A stretch of DNA of 35,616 nt from Bifidobacterium breve (GTDB lineage Bacteria; Actinomycetota; Actinomycetes; S36-B12). Below are positions 8,740 to 16,576 of the stretch, piece after piece. Under the pieces are notes generated by a model. It did not search any database and was not told where the DNA came from. It saw only the letters and a program-made list of their open reading frames with translations. The position numbers and the translations under genes were made by a program. The stretch covers positions 1 to 35,616 of the forward strand of contig CAMAVT010000005.1 in the NCBI GenBank assembly GCA_945861775.1. The letters are read 5' to 3'. Numbering within the stretch: position 1 is the stretch's first letter; the number at the start of each line of letters is the position of its first letter.

Positions 8740-10878
8740 GTGCAACCGTATCGATTCAGTGTCGAACGCAGTAACCGTCTGTCAGTGCTGCTCCATCTCG
8801 CCTTGGCCGTGCTTCTCGTGGGTGGTTGGGCCGCGGTGGCCTTAGGCCTGCCAGTTCAGGCAGTGTCAATTGTTGCTGAGGACGAGACGGAGGAAGCTCC
8901 GGCCGAGGAGACGGAAGAAGCTCCGGCCGAGGAAACGGAAGAAGCTCCGGCCGAGGAAGAAGAGGAAGCGGCTACAGAGGAAGAAGAGGAAGCGGCTACT
9001 GAGGAAGAAGAGGAAGCGGCTGCGGACGAAGAGGATGAGTTTGGTACGGAAGAGGATGAGGATGAGTTTGGCACGGATGAAGATGAGTTTGGTACCGAAG
9101 AAGACGCAGGTGTTGAAGACGCTGGTGTTGAAGACGCTGGTGTTGAAGAAGGAAACCCAGTTTCTGCTACTTGGTCCCTAAATATTTCTGCCAAAATAGG
9201 CGCTCAAGTTAGTGGCTCAGCGGTCGACGCACAGGCAAGTGGATTGCTACCGGGGAGTCGCGCCGTTGTGTTGGTGTTTTCTACCCCGCAAGTTATCGGT
9301 GAGGGTACAGCTGATGCCGATGGCAACTTGTCGATTTCTGCGACCTTGCCGGATGACCTACCACCTGGCGAACACACTGTTGTATTGCAGGCGGTTGACG
9401 CAACCGGTGCACCTACCGAAATAGCAACAGGTATTTCGATCTCAGAGGACGGCACGTTGGCTGCTGTCACCCCGGATGTTTCCACTGAGGGGTTGGAGAT
9501 ACCGGTAATTTCAAGTAATCCCAAAGTTCCTGCGTACCCAGCGGTGGAGCCACTTGATGCGCCAGCTGTGGTGGCCGCGATTTCTGTTGCGGCCCTGACT
9601 ATCGCGACGGTCGCGGGGGTCGGCGCAGGCATGGGCGGCGGGAGTAGTCGTCCGGTTGACGTTGCAGGTGTTAGCAAAGGTCCAAGTGGAGAAGGCGTTG
9701 ACATCGCCGTTCGCAGTCGAATCGACGATTTAGACGAAATCGATGCGCCGGATTTGCCGGTACGATCAGCGGCGGTACTAGCACTTGCCGGGGTAGGTGG
9801 CTCGGTGGCCAAATTCAGTCCACTTCTGAGCCGAACTTTGAACGATGCGGCGCCAGTTCGTGCTTTCGCCGGAGGGTTCAGTCTGATCTTGCCGTTGGCA
9901 GCGTTGCTGCTGGGTATTTTTGCCGCCATTAGTGTCGGTGGGCGGGCGGAGCCGGCGATCCTTGCACTGATGATCCCTCTTCTTGTAATTGGTGTCTTTG
10001 ATGCGTTTGCTGGGTTGATCGGAGCGCTTGCATTTGCCGTGTCGGTAGCACTGGCCGGCGGAATCGTCAATGCATCCAGCGTGCGCACCTTGATCGGTGT
10101 TGGCTTGATCATGGTTGGCCCGGGGTTGATCGCCGGGAGTTTCCGCGATATTCGTCGCCGTTGGGCAACGGGGCCAGATGCGTCGTGGGAGCGCCTCACC
10201 GATCTATTTGTGGTTCCACTGATCGGCGCCTGGATCACCATTGCCGTAGTTTCGGCGTTACCCGACTTAGGTGCCATTGACTTCCCGATTGCCGAGCAAG
10301 CGAGACTCCTTGGATTGGTTGCGCTGATTGCCTTGGTTGCGAAAGTTCTGCTCGAGCAGGCCGCGGCCCGCAAGGTGCCGGCGCGGATGACGGCACTGAC
10401 ACCTACCGGTGTCTCGGAGCCGGGTACCACCCAACTGGTGTCATCGGCCTTGGTACGCACCGGGGCGTTCTTGTTTATCTCCGCGGCCTTCGTTGGCAAT
10501 GTGTGGCAATTATGGGTTGCAGCCCTGTTATTCCTGCTGCCTTCGTTGCTTTCGATGCTCGCGCATCGTTTCAAGAATTTCCCGGCATTGTGGCAGGCGA
10601 TTCCTGAAGGTGTGCCCTTATTCGCTGTCATGCTTGCGTTTGGTTTGGTTGTTACTGCCATCTTGAAAACTCTCTTAGGTAACGTTCCTAACCTTGCACA
10701 ATTGACCTTTCTTTGGATGGCCGTACCAGGTTTTGCGCTCGCACTTCTCGGATTATTTGGGCAGGAACCCAAAGAAGGTGACACGCGCTGGTACAGCAGG
10801 CCGTCAATGACCAAGGTCTATCGAATTGGTGGCGTGGTTATGTTAATCATCGCGGTAGTCCTGGCTGTCGGTGTTTAG
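8740..10878 (+). CDS. Polytopic membrane protein with acidic repeat region and Ig-like extracellular domain
   Basis: I start this at the GTG (VQPYRFSVERS) because GGAG lies 5 bases upstream; the track uses a TTG ten codons earlier. The order is: one N-terminal hydrophobic helix (about residues 15-40), a Glu/Asp-rich low-complexity stretch (about 45-138), a beta-rich Ig-like domain (about 142-245, with LLPGSRAVVLVFSTP and DGNLSISATLP), a linker, then about ten transmembrane helices to the C-terminus (for example ILPLAALLLGIFAAISV, LTFLWMAVPGFALALLGLFG). The Ig-like block resembles domains in actinobacterial surface proteins. The acidic repeats probably lie outside the cell and may bind cations or act as a spacer. 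I recognise no enzyme motif and assign no function. Confidence 0.75.
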   Translation: MQPYRFSVERSNRLSVLLHLALAVLLVGGWAAVALGLPVQAVSIVAEDETEEAPAEETEEAPAEETEEAPAEEEEEAATEEEEEAATEEEEEAAADEEDEFGTEEDEDEFGTDEDEFGTEEDAGVEDAGVEDAGVEEGNPVSATWSLNISAKIGAQVSGSAVDAQASGLLPGSRAVVLVFSTPQVIGEGTADADGNLSISATLPDDLPPGEHTVVLQAVDATGAPTEIATGISISEDGTLAAVTPDVSTEGLEIPVISSNPKVPAYPAVEPLDAPAVVAAISVAALTIATVAGVGAGMGGGSSRPVDVAGVSKGPSGEGVDIAVRSRIDDLDEIDAPDLPVRSAAVLALAGVGGSVAKFSPLLSRTLNDAAPVRAFAGGFSLILPLAALLLGIFAAISVGGRAEPAILALMIPLLVIGVFDAFAGLIGALAFAVSVALAGGIVNASSVRTLIGVGLIMVGPGLIAGSFRDIRRRWATGPDASWERLTDLFVVPLIGAWITIAVVSALPDLGAIDFPIAEQARLLGLVALIALVAKVLLEQAAARKVPARMTALTPTGVSEPGTTQLVSSALVRTGAFLFISAAFVGNVWQLWVAALLFLLPSLLSMLAHRFKNFPALWQAIPEGVPLFAVMLAFGLVVTAILKTLLGNVPNLAQLTFLWMAVPGFALALLGLFGQEPKEGDTRWYSRPSMTKVYRIGGVVMLIIAVVLAVGV
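8887..9150 (+). repeat. In-frame tandem coding repeats (24-bp and 15-bp units)
   Basis: Three 24-bp units encode TEEAPAEE (8887-8958). They are followed by three 24-bp units encoding EEEEEAAT-like octets, then DEFGTEED-type units, then three 15-bp units encoding DAGVE (about 9105-9150). Units differ by only a few bases, so the array is probably slippage-prone and variable in length between strains. Confidence 0.85.
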
Positions 10879-10901
10879 CTCAACTCGCTATCGGTAATGC
10901 A

Positions 10902-11252
10902 CTATGCGAAAGACGAGTAGATCACGTACACCTGAGTGACAACAACGACCGCGGTTACGATTCCCGCGATCACCATCGCGGCCGTAGCTAGACCTGCACC
11001 CTCTGTCGGCGTTGACTTGGCTGCCGCACGCGACTTGGTGCCCATGATGAGGGCTAGGACAGGCACGGCTAACACGAAAAGTCCGATCAGGATCAGGACA
11101 ACGACCGAAATGATTTTGACCCAGAGCGGATTAGCTGATTCGTAGGTGATCATCGCAACACCAAATAAAGCGGTGAACTCAATGAAGAGCAAGATCGGGG
11201 TAAGGATCACGCTGACCAAAGCCAGAACGAAAGAAGTAACAGGACTCTTCAC
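10902..11252 (-). CDS. Small membrane protein, DUF4190-like
   Basis: 116 residues with three predicted helices (FVLALVSVILTPILLFIEF, IISVVVLILIGLFVLAVPVLALIMG and GLATAAMVIAGIVTAVVVV). The GxATAAMVIAGI segment after a short Lys/Arg-rich loop resembles DUF4190 proteins, which are small actinobacterial membrane proteins of unknown role. It starts at a GTG with GGAGG 8 bases upstream. It converges on the acidic-repeat protein gene with a 23-bp gap. Confidence 0.65.
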   Translation of the reverse strand: MKSPVTSFVLALVSVILTPILLFIEFTALFGVAMITYESANPLWVKIISVVVLILIGLFVLAVPVLALIMGTKSRAAAKSTPTEGAGLATAAMVIAGIVTAVVVVTQVYVIYSSFA

Positions 11253-11372
11253 ACTAACCGCCTCCGAGTAGGTCGCTTAGGACCAAGGATAGTGCGGGGA
11301 AAGCCACCCTTTTACGTAATGCATAAATCCGGGCCGCAGGGAATCTAGCGGCTGCGTGAACTGACTAATGCT

Positions 11373-12638
11373 CTACCACTGGGTGGGGTAGATTCCGTCG
11401 GTTGCCACTGCCCATTGGTACCCATCCGGTGCAACGACGACGGGCAATGTGCTGCCGAGCAGTTCGTAGAGTCCTGGGTTTTTGTCCTGAGAGATGGCAG
11501 CCCCATTTGCAGGGACGAATATGGACGGAAGTGGCTGGGATGTAGTGAAAAGACGGAACTCGCCCGTATAGGTATCCTCATAGCTGTTGGTGTTGGCCCA
11601 GGCGGCCGGCCAAGTGGAAGGAATAGCGTAGGCCGTGAACCCCTTCCCCATATAGGAACTAATGGTCGTATCGATCCGCGCGCCAGCCCCGGTCATCTCG
11701 CCGCGGAAGTAGCCCCCGGTCACCGCAGAGAGGTAGATTTCACCCGGGAAGACAGTCTCGACGGGCACATTCGGGTAAATGCCAAGGATTGCCACCGAAC
11801 ACTGAAGGCACTGACCGTCCCCGTTCTTACCAGTACGCACACCTGCCCAAGGTCCGGTCACCCGGGGAAGCGCGAAGGTGGACCTTTCGTCCCCACCCCA
11901 ACTGGCGCCAAGCAGAGAGAAGAGCGCCTGGTTGTCCCTGATAGACACATTTTGGCCCTCGGCTCGCGCGTATTGCTTTGGCATGTCCGAGATTGCGCCG
12001 AGTCCGATGCTCCCCATCCATGGGTCGGCCCCGGCTGTCGATGCGCCAACATTCCTGCAGGGGCAGCCGCGACTGTCAATCACACCTTTCGCCATCCGAG
12101 TTCGGCATGTCGTCGCTGATTGCAGGGAGGGATCCAGAGCATCGAATCCCGTCGATGCACCGGTGAGGTCCGTTCCCTTCCAGATCGCACCCGCGATGTT
12201 CGCGCCTGTGAGTCGGGCATTGGAAAGGTTGGCAGCGGAGAAATTCGTTCCGATGAGCTGCGCGCCGATCAGCGAGATTCCAGAAAGGTCTAGGCCGCTG
12301 AGATCCATCCCGGCGAGATCGGCACCGTCGCACATCGCACCGGGTTTCAATGGGCACTTCGTTGCCCCGGGGGACGCGATGGGCGAGGGAATGGCGGTCT
12401 CAGCCGATGACGAGGTCGAAACTGAAGGTGTCGCCGCAGGTGACGACGACTCAACGGTTGACGGAGCTACTGAATCGTCAATAGATTTCGACGGTATCGA
12501 ACCCTTGACCGTCCCGCTCTCGGCACCGATTGGATTATTCACAGAAACCCCAGCTTCATTATTTCCGGAAGAAGTCCAGCTACATGCGGTGAGGACCAGT
12601 CCAGCGATCAAGACTTGGCTGAAGAGTGTTGCCTTCAC
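11373..12638 (-). CDS. Lipoprotein with pentapeptide repeats and tail-collar-like C-terminal domain
   Basis: The track start (12752) lacks a signal at the N-terminus; a GTG at 12638 with GGAG 5 bases upstream gives 421 residues beginning with signal peptide and lipobox LVLTAC. A Ser/Thr/Pro-rich spacer (about 20-110) leads to pentapeptide repeats (DLAGMDLSGLDLSGISL and onward to about 175), which form a right-handed beta-helix. After a Cys-rich link (RGCPC) the C-terminal region reads IRDNQALFSLLGASWGGD then STFALPRV, matching the phage tail collar domain (as in microcystin-dependent proteins); a weaker second copy, NPGLYELLGSTLP, lies near the end. Such collar domains normally trimerise fibre tips. 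The combination suggests a surface adhesin or binding protein; its ligand is unknown. Confidence 0.72.
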   Translation of the reverse strand: MKATLFSQVLIAGLVLTACSWTSSGNNEAGVSVNNPIGAESGTVKGSIPSKSIDDSVAPSTVESSSPAATPSVSTSSSAETAIPSPIASPGATKCPLKPGAMCDGADLAGMDLSGLDLSGISLIGAQLIGTNFSAANLSNARLTGANIAGAIWKGTDLTGASTGFDALDPSLQSATTCRTRMAKGVIDSRGCPCRNVGASTAGADPWMGSIGLGAISDMPKQYARAEGQNVSIRDNQALFSLLGASWGGDERSTFALPRVTGPWAGVRTGKNGDGQCLQCSVAILGIYPNVPVETVFPGEIYLSAVTGGYFRGEMTGAGARIDTTISSYMGKGFTAYAIPSTWPAAWANTNSYEDTYTGEFRLFTTSQPLPSIFVPANGAAISQDKNPGLYELLGSTLPVVVAPDGYQWAVATDGIYPTQW

Positions 12639-12772
12639 ACCTGCTCCTGTCCCAGCCAAATTGGCTGATTGAATAATTTGGAGGCGACACTGACCGTTGC
12701 GGTTCTTTCTTCGCAGTGTACTTGCTTGATCATCTAGATGTTGTAGCCTCATTAAGGATTAAGGGGAGTCCC

Positions 12773-12826
12773 ATGCCAGTCAAAGGCGAGTACGAAGCAA
12801 GCACAGCTCAGGCGATGCCCCATTGA
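12773..12826 (+). pseudogene. 17-codon remnant resembling the start of a deazaflavin-dependent nitroreductase
   Basis: A good GGGGAG site precedes an ATG that opens MPVKGEYEAST and then stops after 17 codons. MPLxGEYxPS is the usual N-terminus of F420-dependent (Ddn-like) nitroreductase-family proteins of actinobacteria. I see no continuation in the following sequence, so this may be the leftover 5' end of a deleted gene. The match is short and could be chance. Confidence 0.3.
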
Positions 12827-12865
12827 GCTGCACCTGTTTCAGTGATGTGGTGCGACTTATCCGGT

Positions 12866-12917
12866 GGAGTTATTCTCCGTTAACTCCAAACCCGTGAATA
12901 TGAGCCGCGGGTCATAT
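12866..12917. repeat. Two adjacent inverted repeats
   Basis: GGAGTTA and TAACTCC (12866-12872 and 12881-12887) form a 7-bp stem with an 8-base loop. ATATGA and TCATAT (12898-12903 and 12912-12917) form a second, also with an 8-base loop. Neither is followed by a T-run, so they are not obvious terminators; they could be operator-like or structured RNA. Confidence 0.4.
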
Positions 12918-13062
12918 CCAGGGAGGCACTTTCGGCTCAGGGTCTAGCGGGCGATTTTTCTGTGACGACTGTTGCCCTCGCAATTGCGCCACGCCAAATA
13001 ATTCGGCTGACTCGCTGCGGAAAAGTACAAGATGCCTTAGATTTGATCAAGCGTACTAAGGT

Positions 13063-13068
13063 TATAAT
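13063..13068 (+). promoter_or_regulatory. TATAAT -10 box for the small secreted protein
   Basis: A perfect TATAAT lies 24 bases before the GTG at 13093. No strong -35 hexamer is seen at standard spacing. Confidence 0.4.
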
Positions 13069-13092
13069 TCAACTTCGAACAAAGGATTGTCC

Positions 13093-13425
13093 GTGAAGGT
13101 TATTCGGTTAAGTGCAGCATCGGTTTTAATCATTGGTCTTACAAGTCTTATCGGGCTCGCTGCCCCTGCACAAGCGTTGCAGCCTTCGGCGACGAATAAG
13201 CAAAATGCCGTGGCAAAACTCGTTTACGAGGCGTTCGAGGAAAGTTTGGCTGAGGATCCAAAGACATTCGAAGACATCTGCACGTTGTTCGAGATTAATC
13301 CCAAGTCAGTTCTGGGCTTGTTCATGGGACAAAAAGAGATAACGGACGCAACTAAAATGATCGGCGCCTCGAAGAAAGATTTTCGAGCGGGGATCAATAT
13401 CGCACTCAAGAAGGTTTGCGCCTGA
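13093..13425 (+). CDS. Small secreted protein of unknown function
   Basis: 110 residues from a GTG with AAAGGA 6 bases upstream; the track's TTG start is two codons earlier. A signal peptide (VKVIRLSAASVLII...) ends at a typical AQA cleavage site, leaving a mature domain of about 80 residues that looks mainly helical (KQNAVAKLVYEAFEESLAEDPKTF). It has two Cys (in DICTLF and the C-terminal KKVCA) that could form a disulfide. No recognised family. It stands alone, with its own promoter. Confidence 0.65.
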   Translation: MKVIRLSAASVLIIGLTSLIGLAAPAQALQPSATNKQNAVAKLVYEAFEESLAEDPKTFEDICTLFEINPKSVLGLFMGQKEITDATKMIGASKKDFRAGINIALKKVCA

Positions 13426-13562
13426 CCTGAATTTCCTTGAAAGAAACTAGTACCTGATTCGTGGATCAAGAGCGGGCCAGGAAGTAGTTCGCCCTGTCAT
13501 TTCAATTAATTGCTCATCGCTCACCCGAGAAAAACCATTATTTTGTGTCACAATGACAGAAA

Positions 13563-13861
13563 TTGATGGGGGTTGTTGCGTCGGAAAAACTGACTTTTGG
13601 TGAAATCACTCAGAGGGAGCTTCGATGGCTTGGGGCTGGATCACTTCCCAGTCGTGGCCACATTGGGATCTTGACATTACTAGTGTTGAACTCTCAAATA
13701 GGAGAACTAAATCCTCACTATTGGGCTACGACGAATTGCAAGCGTGGAATCCTGAACACCCGCGCATGACGGTCGGATCGGTTGCGAGTGCAATCGCGCA
13801 CCACTCGAAAAGCCCGATTCTGCTGGTGCGTGATCGGAGCGAGGACGAAGAAACAGTCTGA
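13563..13861 (+). pseudogene. Probable remnant of a universal stress protein (C-terminal part)
   Basis: The frame beginning at ATG 13625 (GGGAG upstream, 78 codons) ends GSVASAIAHHSKSPILLVR, which is the C-terminal nucleotide-binding signature of UspA-family proteins (GSVxxxVxxxxxxPVLVVR). The expected preceding GxGxxGxxG region appears partly in a different frame (GSLPSRGHIG, in the ORF starting at 13563), so the gene looks truncated and frameshifted. A short expressed protein is possible because the 13625 start has a good ribosome site. Confidence 0.42.
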
Positions 13862-14009
13862 GGGTGCCTAGTTTCACAAGGCAATTCCAGTGAGAACAAC
13901 GGAGGTTCGAATTCTTATGGGCTCGCTTCCCGCTAGGTCTACAAAAAAGTGGGAGTCGTCACCAGGTAATTCCCTGAACTCGTTTGTTGGCAAATTTTCA
14001 AATCTGTGA

Positions 14010-14030
14010 ACGAAAGCTAAGTACTTTCGT
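14010..14030. repeat. Inverted repeat upstream of the aldehyde dehydrogenase gene
   Basis: ACGAAAG and CTTTCGT form a perfect 7-bp stem with a 7-base spacer. It lies just upstream of the GCGGGACA sites and could be a separate operator or an RNA hairpin. Confidence 0.35.
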
Positions 14031-14039
14031 AGATTAACG

Positions 14040-14058
14040 TGTCCCGCTTGACGGGAAG
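14040..14058 (-). promoter_or_regulatory. Candidate cluster operator, site A
   Basis: Read on the minus strand this is CTTCCCGTCAAGCGGGACA, with arms TCCCG and CGGGA. The GCGGGACA core recurs at three other places in intergenic regions of the catabolic cluster. An IclR-family regulator is encoded in the same cluster and is the natural candidate binder. Confidence 0.5.
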
Positions 14059-14072
14059 ACCTAAGTGTTTGA

Positions 14073-14088
14073 TTCGCATAGCGGGACA
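14073..14088 (+). promoter_or_regulatory. Candidate cluster operator, site D
   Basis: TTCGCATAGCGGGACA carries the same GCGGGACA core, inverted relative to site A, with the two cores about 40 bp apart centre to centre (about four helical turns). It lies 20 bp before the aldehyde dehydrogenase start, a position suited to repression. Confidence 0.5.
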
Positions 14089-14107
14089 TACACGGCAGAC
14101 TTAGCAG

Positions 14108-15538
14108 ATGGACGTTTTTGAACATGTGATCGCTGGCAAGGAAGTGCCCTCAATTGATGGCGCCACAATGCCAGATATTGACCCGTACACACAGGAGCAG
14201 TGGGCAACCGTTGCACTGGGTAGTGCAGCCGATGCGGACCTAGCTGTTGCAGCGGCGCGCGAGGCGTTTGACCATGGGCCTTGGCCACGGATGGGATATG
14301 AAAAGCGCCAGAAAATCTTGCACCGGCTGGCTGACTTGATGGATGAGCACGCCCAAGAATTGGCCCTTGCCGATACGCGGGATATGGGCAAGCCGGTAAC
14401 TCAGGCGCTACATGACGTCGAGCGAAGTTCATGGAATGTCAGATTCTTTGCGGATCATGCCCGCTTAAGCATGGCCGACACATACCCGATGGATTCAGGT
14501 CATCACGCATACTCGGTCCACGACCCCGCTGGTGTTGTTGTTGCCATCGCGCCGTGGAATTTTCCATTAATGATGAGTACATGGAAAGTCGCCCCTGCGT
14601 TGGCGTGGGGCAACACCGTGGTGTTGAAACCGGCTGAGGACACACCCGCGTCAGCCACCATTTGGGCGAGGTTGGCGCTCGAAGCGGGCGTTCCCGAGGG
14701 TGTCTTAAACGTTGTTCACGGATTCGGACCGAATTCCGTTGGTGAGGCACTGACACGTAACCCGGCTGTCGATCGAATTACCTTCACTGGTGAATCCTCA
14801 ACAGGGCGAATCATTAGCGCGGCAGCGGCCGCGAACCTTATTCCGGTCAGTTTGGAGTTGGGCGGTAAAGGTGCCAACATTGTTTTCGATGACGCGGAGA
14901 TGGACAATGCCGTCAGATGGGCGGTGCAGGCAATTTTTCGAAACGCTGGTCAAGTCTGTTTGGCGGGCAGCCGGCTTTACGTTCAAAATGGAATTTACGA
15001 TGAATTCATGCGAAGGTACAAAATAGCGGCGGAGTCCATGAAAGTCGGTGATCCGAAGGATCCCACAACGGAATTTGGGCCACTGGCAAGTTCTGTGCAC
15101 CACGACAAAGTGACAAGTTACTTCGACACGATTGCGGTCGATGGCGGTCGAATCCTGACAGGCGGTTCTGGGAATGGTCTCTTTGTGAATCCGACGATTA
15201 TTGTTGATGCCCCCGCAACGGCACGCGTTTGCACAGAGGAAATATTTGGCCCGGTTGTTGCCGTCCAGCGTTTCGATAACGAAGAAGATGTAGTTTCTGC
15301 TGCAAATGCAACGCCATATGGACTCAACGCCATGGTGTTCACGGAAAACTTAAGTCGAGCCCACCGGGTGGCGGAAAATTTGAAAGCAGGAACCGTGTGG
15401 GTGAACTGCTTTTTTATCCGTGATTTGCGCGCCCCATTCGGCGGTATTGGTGACTCAGGAGTGGGCCGCGAGGGCGGAAACTTTAGCCGCGAGTTTTTCA
15501 CCGAGCCAAAAGCTGTAGTTATGCAAATTACACGTTGA
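14108..15538 (+). CDS. dmpC: 2-Hydroxymuconate-semialdehyde dehydrogenase (NAD-dependent ALDH)
   Basis: A full-length aldehyde dehydrogenase of 476 residues. IAPWNFPLM (oxyanion Asn about 151), FTGEST, the general base in SLELGGKGA (Glu about 250) and the catalytic Cys in NAGQVCLAG (about 284) are all present. The C-terminal run FIRDLRAPFGGIG...GREGG is characteristic of 2-hydroxymuconic semialdehyde dehydrogenases (FLRDLRTPFGGxxxSGxGREGG type). It would oxidise the catechol ring-cleavage product to 2-hydroxymuconate (4-oxalocrotonate enol), feeding the tautomerase and decarboxylase on the other strand. It converges on the HAD gene with an 11-bp overlap and has its own upstream region with two GCGGGACA cores. 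A related semialdehyde cannot be excluded as substrate. Confidence 0.85.
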   Translation: MDVFEHVIAGKEVPSIDGATMPDIDPYTQEQWATVALGSAADADLAVAAAREAFDHGPWPRMGYEKRQKILHRLADLMDEHAQELALADTRDMGKPVTQALHDVERSSWNVRFFADHARLSMADTYPMDSGHHAYSVHDPAGVVVAIAPWNFPLMMSTWKVAPALAWGNTVVLKPAEDTPASATIWARLALEAGVPEGVLNVVHGFGPNSVGEALTRNPAVDRITFTGESSTGRIISAAAAANLIPVSLELGGKGANIVFDDAEMDNAVRWAVQAIFRNAGQVCLAGSRLYVQNGIYDEFMRRYKIAAESMKVGDPKDPTTEFGPLASSVHHDKVTSYFDTIAVDGGRILTGGSGNGLFVNPTIIVDAPATARVCTEEIFGPVVAVQRFDNEEDVVSAANATPYGLNAMVFTENLSRAHRVAENLKAGTVWVNCFFIRDLRAPFGGIGDSGVGREGGNFSREFFTEPKAVVMQITR

Positions 15539-16184
15539 GGTGTTCGGCGGCTTGATCGAATACCCTTCCAGGGTTTGTCACTTCAAGGAGAAGGCTCATT
15601 AATCCGGCTTCCGCGCCACCCTTCACGTATGTGGGGTTGTCGTCAATAAAAACAATCTCAGAAGCTGAAAGTCCCATTGCCTCAATTGCAATGTTGTAAG
15701 CACGAATGTCTGGTTTGCGGATCTCAATTTCTGACGAATCAATGATTATGTCAAACAGGGGGAACCACTCTTGTGATTCAACCCAGTTGCGACCTTGGAA
15801 GTCCATTAACTCGTTTGTGAGAATCCCTAAGCGAATCCCAGCATCCTTGACTCGATGAACCAGATCCAATGCTTCGGGTCGAATGATCTCCAGCCCCGGT
15901 GTTTGGAACATGGCGCGCATGATCGTTGGGTGACCGTCGAGAGGTGCACCGTTTGCCTGCGCTTTAGCCGCAAAGTCCAACCAATACTCCCTTTCGGTGG
16001 CCTCGCCTTCGAGGTACCGCGTCCAGCGTTGATCTTTATCAGGATCAAGTGGACCTCGGCCTACAACGGTGCCTGCGGGTAATCCGCGGGCAATTTCGTA
16101 GTCGTCCGCGATTTCCCACGCTGATTTAAAGAAGACGACACCGACATCAAGGAGTAGGCCTTTGGCATATTGGGAGTTGTTCAC
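15528..16184 (-). CDS. HAD-superfamily hydrolase (YihX / epoxide-hydrolase-N type), copy 1
   Basis: 218 residues. Motif I is LLLDVGVVF, motif II TNELMDF, the Lys motif is EIRKPDIRAY and motif IV IVFIDDNPTYVKGG, so all HAD motifs can be placed. The Asp two residues after the nucleophile is Gly here, as in YihX-like phosphatases. The segment GPLDPDKDQRWTRYLEGEATEREYW is shared almost unit for unit with the second HAD of this window (29670-30320), so the two are paralogs. It starts at GTG 16184, overlapping the ferredoxin stop by GTGA, which implies translational coupling. It could dephosphorylate an aromatic intermediate or be a dehalogenase; neither is shown. Confidence 0.78.
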   Translation of the reverse strand: MNNSQYAKGLLLDVGVVFFKSAWEIADDYEIARGLPAGTVVGRGPLDPDKDQRWTRYLEGEATEREYWLDFAAKAQANGAPLDGHPTIMRAMFQTPGLEIIRPEALDLVHRVKDAGIRLGILTNELMDFQGRNWVESQEWFPLFDIIIDSSEIEIRKPDIRAYNIAIEAMGLSASEIVFIDDNPTYVKGGAEAGLMSLLLEVTNPGRVFDQAAEHLNV

Positions 16185-16567
16185 AGGGAAACCTCATCTC
16201 TTACGTCCTCGCCGCGAGCGCTTGCGAGTAAAATTTCACGCAGACTTTTTGCAGTGGTGGGTTCGGGCAGGTCAATTTCAATCCATCCAGCACGAACTTG
16301 AGTGGGATAGGTAGTAAGAACGGTATTAGGGTCACCTTGTTTTTGCCCTGTTGCTAGATCGAACCGCCAGAAGTGACCCGGGCAGGTGATACACCCTTCT
16401 TTGGCTACCCCGCCGCTCAATAACGTTCCATTGTGTGGGCACACGTTGGTTACAGCATGGAGTTCACCGTCTGTGCGCGAGACCAGAACATGGCGTGCGT
16501 CAACGCGGATACCAATAAATGAGTTGTCAGTTAATTCTGCATTCCGCAGGGCTTGGTGCCATGGCAT
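16181..16567 (-). CDS. Rieske [2Fe-2S] ferredoxin
   Basis: 128 residues with the complete Rieske cluster motif: Cys43-Pro-His45 (VCPHNG) and Cys62-x2-His65 (CPGHFWRFD). Its size and single domain fit a ferredoxin electron carrier for a ring-hydroxylating oxygenase rather than a catalytic subunit; there is no mononuclear-iron motif. It overlaps the HAD by 4 bp and follows the tautomerase by 9 bp. The likely partner is the Rieske oxygenase at 28049-29308, 11 kb away. No flavin reductase is encoded in the window. A C-terminal extension of about 25 residues after the domain (SLREILLASARGEDVRDEV) is unusual for such ferredoxins. Confidence 0.87.
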   Translation of the reverse strand: MPWHQALRNAELTDNSFIGIRVDARHVLVSRTDGELHAVTNVCPHNGTLLSGGVAKEGCITCPGHFWRFDLATGQKQGDPNTVLTTYPTQVRAGWIEIDLPEPTTAKSLREILLASARGEDVRDEVSL

Positions 16568-16576
16568 TGCGCGAGC

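Larger units (their letters stand above)
12639..13092. other. Gene-poor strip of about 450 bp
   Basis: I find no full gene here. It contains a 17-codon remnant-like ORF, two adjacent inverted repeats and the promoter region of the following small secreted protein, each listed separately. The remaining sequence shows no open frame that I can support. Confidence 0.5.

Noticed and set aside
8856-9194. 112-aa Ser-rich repeat ORF on the minus strand
   Set aside because: Mirror translation of the acidic tandem repeats; no independent support.
9204-10814. 536-aa ORF on the minus strand
   Set aside because: It is antisense to the acidic-repeat membrane protein, has Ala/Ser/Thr/Pro-rich shadow composition, and no ribosome site or motif.
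11362-11378. GGTAGAGCATTAG on the minus strand looks like a tRNA D-arm end
   Set aside because: No acceptor stem, anticodon stem or TTCGA-type T-arm can be paired around it, and it overlaps the end of the pentapeptide lipoprotein gene.
11878-12672. 264-aa plus-strand ORF
   Set aside because: Shadow of the pentapeptide/collar lipoprotein; the real strand has lipobox, repeats and domain matches.
15528-16184. HAD proteins as inactive because motif I lacks the second Asp
   Set aside because: YihX-type HAD phosphatases have the same DxG form and are active; all other motifs are present.
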